Source of the DNA: an archaeon
GTDB lineage: Archaea; Methanobacteriota; Methanobacteria; Methanobacteriales; Methanobacteriaceae
Reading direction: 5' to 3'
Length of the DNA: 9,874 bases
Assembly (NCBI GenBank): GCA_024409185.1
Contig: JAKSUD010000022.1
Location: 1-9,874 of the forward strand
Shown here piece by piece: positions 1-4,937 of the stretch (position 1 is its first letter; each line of letters starts with the position of its first letter). Position numbers and translations under genes: made by a program. Under the pieces are notes generated by a model, which saw only the letters and a list, made by a program, of their open reading frames with translations, was not told where the DNA came from and did not search any database.

Positions 1-34
1 TAAAATCATCTGTATTAAAATCATTTTCATTCAT
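1..34 (-). CDS. Start of an unidentified gene running off the left edge (partial)
   Basis: On the minus strand an ATG at 34-32 opens a frame reading MNENDFNTDDF up to the window edge. A weak Shine-Dalgarno-like AGGTAGTGA lies about nine bases upstream, at 37-48, and an AT-rich TATA-like stretch sits further up around 50-70. The acidic, Asn-rich start resembles that of a soluble protein, but eleven residues cannot identify a family. It would be divergent from the small gene at 193. It is equally possible that the frame closes soon after the edge, so this is a tentative call. Confidence 0.4.
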   Translation of the reverse strand, partial: MNENDFNTDDF

Positions 35-90
35 ACTTTCACTACCTAAGATATAATTAAATATATGTTTATAAAAAATTATAATTATAT

Positions 91-171
91 TTAACTAAAA
101 ATTAATAGAAAGTTAATAAAAACTTAATAAAAAAGTTAATGAAAGATTAATAATAAAAAATTAACGAAAAT
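91..171. promoter_or_regulatory. Array of seven 11-bp-phased TTAAY repeats in a divergent spacer
   Basis: TTAAC or TTAAT begins at 91, 102, 113, 124, 136, 147 and 161, so consecutive spacings are 11, 11, 11, 12, 11 and 14 bp. The bases between are almost all A or G, giving a degenerate unit close to TTAATNAAARN on the plus strand. The array fills the spacer between the minus-strand start at 34 and the plus-strand gene at 193, and it covers the place where the plus-strand core promoter should be. Spacing near one helical turn would put every unit on one DNA face, as expected for a cooperative repressor or histone site, or for phased A-tract curvature. No binding protein is known from the sequence. 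Confidence 0.55.
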
Positions 172-192
172 ATAGTAATGGGAGTGTAAACT

Positions 193-348
193 ATGCATGA
201 TGATTTTTTTGATTTTGAAGAACATCCTGAAAATTTTTATATTGTTGATGAAATGGTTAATGGAGATGACACTAGTACTTCAACAGGGTCTTGTTGTAGT
301 GTTTTATTAATAGTAGCTATTTTAACAATAATATTAACAGTAGCTTAA
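193..348 (+). CDS. 51-residue acidic single-span membrane protein, unknown function
   Basis: An ATG at 193 with a good Shine-Dalgarno GGAGTG at 181-186 opens a 51-codon frame ending in TAA at 346. Residues 1-27 are strongly acidic (ten Asp/Glu). A Thr/Ser stretch (27-33) and a Cys-Cys pair (34-35) follow, then a hydrophobic run SVLLIVAILTIILTVA (36-51) that reaches the last residue. The protein contains no Lys or Arg. This layout is that of a tail-anchored membrane peptide with its charged part in the cytoplasm, though the orientation is inferred because the usual positive-inside cue is absent. I do not recognise the family. It is followed after 65 bp by a DUF2085 membrane protein on the same strand, and the two may be co-transcribed. 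The ribosome binding site and codon-like third-position AT bias support a real gene. Confidence 0.7.
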   Translation: MHDDFFDFEEHPENFYIVDEMVNGDDTSTSTGSCCSVLLIVAILTIILTVA

Positions 349-383
349 CATTAAATTAATAAAATTAATATCTTAAATAACTC

Positions 384-403
384 TTAACTTAATTTAACTT
401 AAC
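384..403 (+). repeat. Four tandem TTAAY pentamers before the DUF2085 gene
   Basis: TTAAC, TTAAT, TTAAC, TTAAC follow one another without a gap at 384-403, ending ten bases before the ATG at 414. The same TTAAY core makes up the phased array at 91-165, here with a 5-bp instead of an 11-bp period. It lies in the presumed leader of the DUF2085 gene. It may be simple-sequence drift in AT-rich DNA or a related binding site. Confidence 0.5.
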
Positions 404-413
404 TTTGGATAAT

Positions 414-782
414 ATGAATATTGAAAAATATACAAAATATATATGTCATAGAAAACCTGAACGTAGTTTCTTTTTTAGAGGGCATCAATTTCCAGTATGT
501 GCAAGGTGTACTGGTTTTTACATAAGTGGAATTTTAACCATAATAATATTTAGAATTTATTCATGGGATTTTAATTATCTCAATAGTAATTTTAACTACT
601 TTAGCATATTTTTACTGATATCTATAGCACTATTACTTCCTGCAGGAATAGATGGAACTACTCAATTATTGAATATGCGTGAAAGTAATAACACACTTAA
701 GTTAATAACTGGTCTTTTAGGAGGACTTGGATTAATTTTACTTTATCGGATTGTGCTCTTCGGAATCTTAAAGATAATTTAA
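414..782 (+). CDS. DUF2085 family small membrane protein
   Basis: This 122-residue protein matches the DUF2085 pattern. A CHR-PERSFF motif (11-20) is followed by the Cys pair in VCARCTGFYISG (28-39), then D80 and Q84 before RESNN (89-93) and a Gly-rich TG-LGGLG (99-106). C11-H12, C29 and C32 are conserved and suggest a metal site near the membrane face (an inference). Three hydrophobic spans are visible, about 36-48, 63-79 and 98-118. The family is widespread in archaea and bacteria and its function is unknown. I chose the ATG at 414, preceded by GGAT, over the in-frame TTG at 405, which has no ribosome binding site. It lies 65 bp after the small acidic membrane gene, on the same strand. Confidence 0.85.
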   Translation: MNIEKYTKYICHRKPERSFFFRGHQFPVCARCTGFYISGILTIIIFRIYSWDFNYLNSNFNYFSIFLLISIALLLPAGIDGTTQLLNMRESNNTLKLITGLLGGLGLILLYRIVLFGILKII

Positions 783-899
783 CTAAATTTATGAAAAATT
801 ATAAAAATAAAAAAATTAAAAATTATAATAATACTAATTTATGTTTAACTTATTTACAATAACTAAATTAAAATAACTAAAAAATAAAACGTGATTAAA

Positions 900-1391
900 A
901 TGCATAGTTGTAGTAATGTTGATACAAGTAGTTTCAAAAAAGGATTTAATAATAAATATATTTCATTCCAACACCCATTTACTTGGGAATATTTAGAAAA
1001 TGATAGTGAATTTGTTGTTGCAAAATTATTCGATAAAAAATATCAAAGTGTTATAACCATATCTGTAGCACCATGTATTACCAATGATATTGAAGAAATC
1101 AAAGAAATGATTGAAGCAGATTTTAAAGAAAGAAATTGGAACATTCAAGATTCAAAAGTTTTAAAAGAAAATGATCTTCAATCATGGGATGTTATATTTA
1201 CAGTTGTTGAAGAAGGAAGAACCTTTGAGATAGAACAGTATAATATTTTAAAAGAAAATAATATTTACACAATTGAAATAGCTTCATTCAGTAGAAGCGA
1301 AATTATGACTGATTATGTTAGTTTACTTACTTCATTTAAAATACTTAAACCAAGTTATAAAGTAGATGGAAATTCATATGAGAAAATTTAA
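900..1391 (+). CDS. PsbP-related (DcrB/DUF1795-like) protein
   Basis: This 163-residue protein has the fold signature of PsbP/DcrB-like proteins. KYISFQHPFTWEY (19-31) matches the usual opening strand with its aromatic F-HP-TW motif. A run of strands follows (VVAKLFD, SVITISVAP), a helix over 64-80, then WDVIFTVVEEGRTFEIEQYNI (96-116) and IYTIEIASFSRSE (122-134), ending in a helix (about 138-147). There is no signal peptide or membrane span, so it is probably cytoplasmic. Such proteins are common in Methanobacteriaceae and are usually named PsbP-related; the role is unknown and there is no link to photosystem II. The start is the ATG at 900: the upstream in-frame GTG at 891 is part of the Shine-Dalgarno GTGAT (891-895). 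It ends facing truB, 41 bp away. Confidence 0.75.
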   Translation: MHSCSNVDTSSFKKGFNNKYISFQHPFTWEYLENDSEFVVAKLFDKKYQSVITISVAPCITNDIEEIKEMIEADFKERNWNIQDSKVLKENDLQSWDVIFTVVEEGRTFEIEQYNILKENNIYTIEIASFSRSEIMTDYVSLLTSFKILKPSYKVDGNSYEKI

Positions 1392-1399
1392 TTTATTTT

Positions 1400-1433
1400 A
1401 AAAAAAGATAGTTAAAATGAAAATTTTAACTAT
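1400..1433 (-). terminator. Hairpin with GAAA loop and oligo-U tract after truB
   Basis: A perfect 11-bp inverted repeat (ATAGTTAAAAT at 1408-1418, its complement at 1423-1433) encloses the four bases GAAA. On the minus strand the stem is followed within two bases by seven T (A-run at 1400-1406), which gives the classic hairpin plus oligo-U order for the truB transcript. The stem begins at the truB stop codon. It lies between convergent genes and could also slow transcription from the plus-strand PsbP-related gene, but no U-run follows it in that direction. Confidence 0.7.
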
Positions 1434-2395
1434 TACCATCCTTTTGGATAAATACCAGTATCCATAAAGACTTTATTTACATCAACCATCAAACCAGAAT
1501 CTGCAGATAAAATCTCTTTAGAATTAAATAAAGAAGTTCCTGCAGCTACTAATTCTCCTTTTAAAGTTAAAATAGCTACTAAATCTCCTTTTTGAATATC
1601 TTTAGATAATGAAGCAATTCCTCCAGCACCTAATTTTGCACCATGACAAATAGCTTCAACAGCAGAGTCTTTAATAATTATTTTTGGAAGATGTGAACTA
1701 GCTACTTCCATAGGTTGAATTGCTTTTCTAATAAAAGACTCATCACCATCTTCAATCCAAAAGTGATAAGCATCAGTTAAATCATGTAAGTTTACTAAAT
1801 CATCATTTCTTTCATTAAATGGACCTACTTGAGTACGTCTAAGCTCAGCCATATGTGCTCCACAACCAATAGCTTCACCAATATCATGACAATAAGTTCT
1901 TACATAAGTTCCAGCTTCACAACCAATTCTAAATAAAACATCACGTTCATTTATTTCATAAATAGTTGAGTAATAAATATTCCTAACTCTTAATTCACGT
2001 TTAACAGCTGATTTAACAGGAGGTGTTTGATAAATCTTACCTGTAAATTCATCAAAGACTTCACGTATTTTATCTTCATCAATATTTTTATGAAAAGTCA
2101 TAAGACATACATATTCTTTACCTGCAGGTAAAAGAAGCTGACTAACTCTTGTAGCAGAATCAATACCAATTGGTAAAACACCTGTTACCTTCGGATCAAG
2201 AGTTCCTCCATGACCTGTTTTATTACATCCTAAAATTCTCTTAACCCATGAATCCACTTCATGAGAAGTAGGGCCTGAAGGTTTATCTAAATTAATAATT
2301 CCTTTAGCTATATGCTCTTCAATAGGTCTTTCATATGGATTACACCCATATTCAGGATTTGTTTGACATTTTGATTTCAATAATAAATTATCCAT
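1433..2395 (-). CDS. truB: tRNA/rRNA pseudouridine synthase TruB/Cbf5
   Basis: This 320-residue protein is the archaeal TruB/Cbf5 pseudouridine synthase. The N-terminal part gives GIINLDKPSGPTSHEVDSWV (32-51) and the catalytic GHGGTLDPKVTGVLP (61-75), with D67 as the expected nucleophilic Asp. The next motifs are YVCLMTFH (95-102), QTPPVKSAVKRELRVR (123-138) and AGTYVRTYCHDIG (161-173). A PUA domain runs from about LPKIIIK (236) to the end, which closes with the typical GIYPKGW. In archaea this enzyme is the catalytic subunit of H/ACA guide RNPs with L7Ae, Nop10 and Gar1, and it can also modify U55 of tRNA; both roles are family knowledge. The ATG at 2395 follows AAGGAAG. It is the last gene of the cluster, separated from L14e by a terminator-like spacer and apparently with its own TATA element. 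Confidence 0.97.
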   Translation of the reverse strand: MDNLLLKSKCQTNPEYGCNPYERPIEEHIAKGIINLDKPSGPTSHEVDSWVKRILGCNKTGHGGTLDPKVTGVLPIGIDSATRVSQLLLPAGKEYVCLMTFHKNIDEDKIREVFDEFTGKIYQTPPVKSAVKRELRVRNIYYSTIYEINERDVLFRIGCEAGTYVRTYCHDIGEAIGCGAHMAELRRTQVGPFNERNDDLVNLHDLTDAYHFWIEDGDESFIRKAIQPMEVASSHLPKIIIKDSAVEAICHGAKLGAGGIASLSKDIQKGDLVAILTLKGELVAAGTSLFNSKEILSADSGLMVDVNKVFMDTGIYPKGW

Positions 2396-2423
2396 AGATA
2401 TCTTCCTTAATAGCTTAACTAAA

Positions 2424-2440
2424 GTTTAATTATAAAAATA
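2424..2440 (-). promoter_or_regulatory. Candidate TATA element for truB
   Basis: The minus strand reads TATTTTTATAATTAAAC here, a reasonable archaeal TATA-like box centred about 37 bases upstream of the truB ATG. Initiation about 25 bases downstream would leave a leader of roughly 10-15 bases that holds the AAGGAAG site. The high AT content of the spacer makes chance matches common. Confidence 0.35.
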
Positions 2441-2460
2441 AAATAATAAAATAAATAAAA

Positions 2461-2494
2461 AAAGAAAAAATAGAAATAGCTAAAAATAGCTATT
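2461..2494 (-). terminator. Hairpin plus U-rich tract after L14e
   Basis: A 7-bp inverted repeat (AATAGCT at 2475-2481, AGCTATT at 2488-2494) with a 6-base loop is followed on the minus strand by a T-rich stretch including runs of six and seven T between 2459 and 2470. It sits 65-100 bases after the L14e stop and before truB, so it probably ends the L34e-cmk-L14e transcript. The same AGCTATT/AATAGCT arms recur before secY at 7041-7056. Confidence 0.6.
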
Positions 2495-2508
2495 GAATTT
2501 AAAAATTT

Positions 2509-2528
2509 AATTCATCATATGATGAATT
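2509..2528. repeat. Perfect 20-bp palindrome between L14e and truB
   Basis: AATTCATCATATGATGAATT is fully self-complementary. In RNA it could fold into an 8-bp stem with a 4-base loop just upstream of the terminator at 2461-2494; as DNA it has the symmetry of a dimeric protein site. It begins 31 bases after the L14e stop. Confidence 0.6.
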
Positions 2529-2558
2529 TAATAAAATATAAAAAGTTGTATAACACAC

Positions 2559-2723
2559 TTATTCAACAGGTTCTAAGTGGTTAATGTTACAACGTCTGTT
2601 TTTAACTTCGTCTCCTTTTACTTCAACGAATTTTTCATCGATAATTGCAACAATTTCACATTCTTTACCTGCTTCTCTACCAGCGGTTTTAATACATTTT
2701 CTACCAACTTCTATAGCTGCCAT
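2559..2723 (-). CDS. rpl14e: 50S ribosomal protein L14e, short form
   Basis: The minus strand encodes 54 residues starting MAAIEVGRKCIKTAGREAGK and ending NRRCNINHLEPVE, the KOW-like SH3 barrel typical of L14e, with the VGR-C-K-AGREAG motif at 6-19 and HLEP at 49-52. It is a large-subunit protein. Its ATG overlaps the last base of the cmk stop (TAATG), with a perfect AGGTGAT site inside the end of cmk, so translation is probably coupled. Many archaeal L14e proteins continue for 20-40 residues after HLEP as a helical tail; here TAA follows two residues later. The downstream sequence in all three frames shows no such tail, so this looks like a true short form and not a frameshift. Confidence 0.92.
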   Translation of the reverse strand: MAAIEVGRKCIKTAGREAGKECEIVAIIDEKFVEVKGDEVKNRRCNINHLEPVE

Positions 2724-3241
2724 TATATCACCTTTAATGTTGTTAAAATAATTTCTACAATACTATCAGGATCAAAACTGTTAGTATTTATAATTAAATC
2801 ATAGATATCCATATTATTTATATCAATATTATGAATCTCTTTATATCTTAAAGCTTCACTTTCCTCACGAGTCAAAATTTCTTCTTTAGCTTGTTCTATA
2901 GATTTATTCTCTCTATCACAAACACGTTGAGCTCTCACATCTAATGGAGCTGTAAAGTAGATTTTTAAATCTGCATCAATGAAATAAGCAGAAAGTCTAC
3001 CTTCAACAACAAGATTTTCAGACTCTTTAGCAATTTGAGCTTGTCTTTTATCTAATTCTATATCGATGTTTGCATTATTTTCAGAATATTTGTTAAATTC
3101 AATAACAGACATCCCATGTTCTTCAGCCATTTGTCTAAAAAGACCTCCTGCTGAAACAAAAGGATAATTTAATTTTTCAGATAATGCTTTAGCAGCAGTT
3201 GTAGTTCCACTACCTGCTACTCCACCGATTGTAATTATCAT
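2723..3241 (-). CDS. cmk: Cytidylate kinase, archaeal type
   Basis: This 172-residue kinase transfers phosphate from ATP to CMP or dCMP. The P-loop is GGVAGSGTTT (6-15), in which the usual Lys is a Thr, as is normal in archaeal Cmk. Further motifs are SAGGLFRQMAEEHG (30-43), the ENLVVEGRLSAYF strand and acidic/Arg motif (75-87), the DLKIYFTAPLDVRAQRVCDRE region (91-111), and the TREESEALRYKEIHNID lid and hinge (124-140). The length and the NTN near the end (152-154) fit the family. Its ATG shares a base with the L34e stop (TAATG at 3239-3243), and its own stop shares a base with the L14e start. It thus sits in a coupled three-gene unit. Confidence 0.96.
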   Translation of the reverse strand: MIITIGGVAGSGTTTAAKALSEKLNYPFVSAGGLFRQMAEEHGMSVIEFNKYSENNANIDIELDKRQAQIAKESENLVVEGRLSAYFIDADLKIYFTAPLDVRAQRVCDRENKSIEQAKEEILTREESEALRYKEIHNIDINNMDIYDLIINTNSFDPDSIVEIILTTLKVI

Positions 3242-3507
3242 TATTTTCTTGCCTCTTCTTTGAAAAGTTTACGAGCACATTTTGGACATAAGTATCCGCC
3301 GTATGGACGGTTTGGTCTTTTTTGAGATTTAGCTAATTTAGCAATCTCATAAGGACGTCCTCTTGGAACACCATGTAATACTGCACCACATTCAGCACAT
3401 ACATGCTTAGATGGTTTTTTCTTTTTATATCTTAAAACATTAACTCCACCAGGAGTTCTTTTGTTTATTTTTTTGTATGAACTTGATCTAAATCTATTTG
3501 CAGGCAT
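3241..3507 (-). CDS. rpl34e: 50S ribosomal protein L34e
   Basis: This 88-residue basic protein is L34e. It has [20 protein letters not shown] at its start and a zinc-ribbon set of four Cys: C37 and C40 (VCAECG) with C74 and C77 (LCPKC). Between them lies the conserved [20 protein letters not shown] (44-63), followed by RPNRPYGG. The ATG at 3507 has a strong AGGTGA site. It is the first gene of the L34e-cmk-L14e unit and overlaps cmk by one base. The 553-bp spacer upstream means it should have its own promoter. Confidence 0.97.
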   Translation of the reverse strand: MPANRFRSSSYKKINKRTPGGVNVLRYKKKKPSKHVCAECGAVLHGVPRGRPYEIAKLAKSQKRPNRPYGGYLCPKCARKLFKEEARK

Positions 3508-4060
3508 GTTCTCACCTAATTTGTTTTTAAATTAATCCATAATCATAACTTAATTTAGAATAATCATTATACACAGGATAAAATTAATAATTTTAAAAAA
3601 ATATTAAAATCATAATTTAAAGTTAAAATTATAGATTAGAAAGTATATCAATCTAATAATAAAAATTACATAAATATTCGTCAGTTTAATGTAATTAATA
3701 AATAAAGATGAATAATTAAATCATCATAAAAATTGTCGTCATGTTAACTTAATAACACTATATAATATGATAATCAATTAATATATACTTTACTATTATT
3801 CTTACCAAATTAAAAATATTTGATAAGTTAAATTTTATATTTTAATTCTCTTATTATCAACCCAAATTAAGTAACAAAAGCCACTTAACATGCCAATTAA
3901 TAATAATGAATTAAAATTGGTATTACACTATTTATTGTACTAAATTTTATATAAAAATGAAATAACGATAATAAACTAGATAACAAAGTGATATAAATTA
4001 TATTAATGATTGTTAATTAAACAATAATAAATTCATTAACTTTACTAAAAAGTTAATAAT
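3508..4060. other. Long AT-rich spacer between DUF106 and L34e genes
   Basis: No convincing gene was found in this 553-bp stretch. It contains small inverted repeats: TAGATT/AATCTA at 3632-3655 and TGCCAATT/AATTGGTA at 3891-3922 (one G-T pair, 16-base loop). Others are ATTGTT/AACAAT at 4009-4025 and the terminator-like hairpin at 4035-4057. The least AT-rich part, 3840-3895, holds a minus-strand 18-codon frame (3835-3891, starting MLSGFCYLIW) without a Shine-Dalgarno site. The spacer must hold the promoter of L34e, but I could not single out one TATA element; TGTGTATAATG near 3570 is a candidate. No tRNA or C/D-box pattern was convincing. Confidence 0.6.
4035..4057 (-). terminator. Hairpin directly after the DUF106 stop
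   Basis: ATTAACTTT at 4035-4043 and AAAGTTAAT at 4049-4057 form a perfect 9-bp stem with a 5-base loop, starting three bases after the TAG stop. A second 6-bp hairpin lies further on at 4009-4025. The stretch after the first stem is U-rich but has no uninterrupted U-run, so this is weaker than the secY terminator. Confidence 0.5.
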
Positions 4061-4669
4061 CTAGAATCCATTTTTAAATCCTAAGAATTTTCTGAGGATT
4101 TGGGAACAACCCATAGTACAAATAAAGTACCACATTAACCAACCAATACCATAAGGTACAGTGGTAATTTTTCCACCATAGAAGAATAATCCAATCCAAT
4201 GGAAAACAGGGGTTAAAGTACAATAATAAACTCCAGGAGGAAGAACTATAATGATTTTACTTATTACAGATGACCACATCCAAGCAAAAATTAATAAAAT
4301 AGGAACCATAGTAACAATCATTGGTTTAAATGACATTGCCATCATTTCATTACTATCTTTCATAGCTTCAAGTTGTTTAGCTTGAGCTTCCGCCATTTTT
4401 TTACTATTTCCACTTGCTTGAGCTTCTCTCATTTCTTTTTGAAGTGCTTTTTGCTTAGCTTGAATCTCATTCATTTTATCTTGGTCTACAAGTAACTTTT
4501 GAGCTACAGTAGTCAAAATAGAAACACCAAGAGCAATAATAAATATAGTTATTACTGGATTATCTGGTCTTGGATCCAAAGCAATTAACGGATTAAAAAG
4601 TTGATTCATTGCATTTAAAACAACTCCGAATCCTGGTATACCTAAAAGAAAACTACCTGAATACGCCAT
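4061..4669 (-). CDS. DUF106 membrane protein, YidC/Oxa1/EMC3-like insertase
   Basis: This 202-residue protein belongs to DUF106, the archaeal branch of the Oxa1/YidC/EMC3/TMCO1 superfamily thought to insert membrane proteins. Membrane spans are visible at about 37-58, 115-143 and 172-194. A long charged coiled coil (about 62-108, VDQDKMNEIQAKQKALQKEM onward) joins the first two, as expected for the cytoplasmic arm that meets the ribosome or substrate. The segment SFKPMIVTMVPILLIFAWMW (113-132) is the family core. The ATG at 4669 follows a GAGG site. Its place two genes after secY fits a role alongside the translocon, and this neighbourhood is common in Euryarchaeota. It ends in TAG followed by a hairpin. 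Confidence 0.93.
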   Translation of the reverse strand: MAYSGSFLLGIPGFGVVLNAMNQLFNPLIALDPRPDNPVITIFIIALGVSILTTVAQKLLVDQDKMNEIQAKQKALQKEMREAQASGNSKKMAEAQAKQLEAMKDSNEMMAMSFKPMIVTMVPILLIFAWMWSSVISKIIIVLPPGVYYCTLTPVFHWIGLFFYGGKITTVPYGIGWLMWYFICTMGCSQILRKFLGFKNGF

Positions 4670-4692
4670 TTAATTCCTCACTTAAAGTTTTT

Positions 4693-4733
4693 TAATAGTT
4701 AAAATGCATATTAAATATGCAGTAATAGTTAAA
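4693..4733 (-). promoter_or_regulatory. Palindrome flanked by direct repeats upstream of DUF106
   Basis: TGCATATT-A-AATATGCA (4705-4721) is a perfect 17-base palindrome. An identical 11-base direct repeat TAATAGTTAAA flanks it at 4693-4703 and 4723-4733, exactly 30 bp apart. The palindrome includes a TATA-like core on the minus strand (CATATTTAATATG) centred about 44 bases upstream of the ATG. With initiation about 25 bases on, a leader of roughly 15-20 bases with the GAGG site would result. The symmetry suggests a regulator site overlapping the core promoter. Confidence 0.5.
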
Positions 4734-4738
4734 TTATT

Positions 4739-4814
4739 TTTAATTCAAATTATTGAGTTATAATATAACTAATAATTATAAATTAGTTTATATTTAATTC
4801 AAACTATTAGTTTA
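4739..4814. repeat. Paired 22-bp imperfect direct repeats with an inverted repeat between
   Basis: Two 22-base segments (4739-4760 and 4793-4814), both beginning TTTAATTCAAA, agree at 18 of 22 positions and lie 54 bp apart. Between them AACTAAT (4767-4773) and ATTAGTT (4782-4788) make a 7-bp inverted repeat with an 8-base loop. They lie upstream of the DUF106 promoter candidate and may be part of its control region. Confidence 0.45.
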
Positions 4815-4865
4815 AAAAAGTTTAATAAAATTTAAAAATTGAAAATCAATTAATAAATTTTAAAA

Positions 4866-4881
4866 ACTTAATATATTAAGT
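4866..4881. repeat. Perfect 16-bp palindrome downstream of adk
   Basis: ACTTAATATATTAAGT is fully self-complementary and lies 57 bases after the adk stop. It could end the adk transcript as a short hairpin or act as a protein site for the DUF106 gene further on. In AT-rich DNA a 16-bp perfect palindrome is uncommon but possible by chance. Confidence 0.4.
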
Positions 4882-4937
4882 CTTTAGCTATAAAAACTTA
4901 ATTTAAATCAATAGATTAATTATGTTTTAGAAAATAT

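Noticed and set aside
405..413. TTG at 405 as start of the DUF2085 protein
   Set aside because: No ribosome binding site lies before it, while the ATG at 414 is in frame and matches the usual start before the CHR motif.
783..899. Possible promoter or terminator between DUF2085 and the PsbP-related gene
   Set aside because: Only general AT richness is visible; no hairpin with a U-run and no TATA box that stands out.
2577..2804. 75-codon plus-strand frame
   Set aside because: It lies antisense over L14e and the end of cmk, has Phe/Ser/Asn-rich low-complexity translation and no ribosome binding site.
3681..3727. C/D-box-like sRNA on the minus strand (ATGATGA at 3727-3721, CTGA at 3684-3681)
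   Set aside because: The 36 bases between lack convincing C'/D' boxes and any GC content for a guide; such short boxes arise by chance in AT-rich DNA.
3835..3891. 18-codon minus-strand frame MLSGFCYLIW
   Set aside because: Too short, without a Shine-Dalgarno site; kept only as a remark on the spacer.
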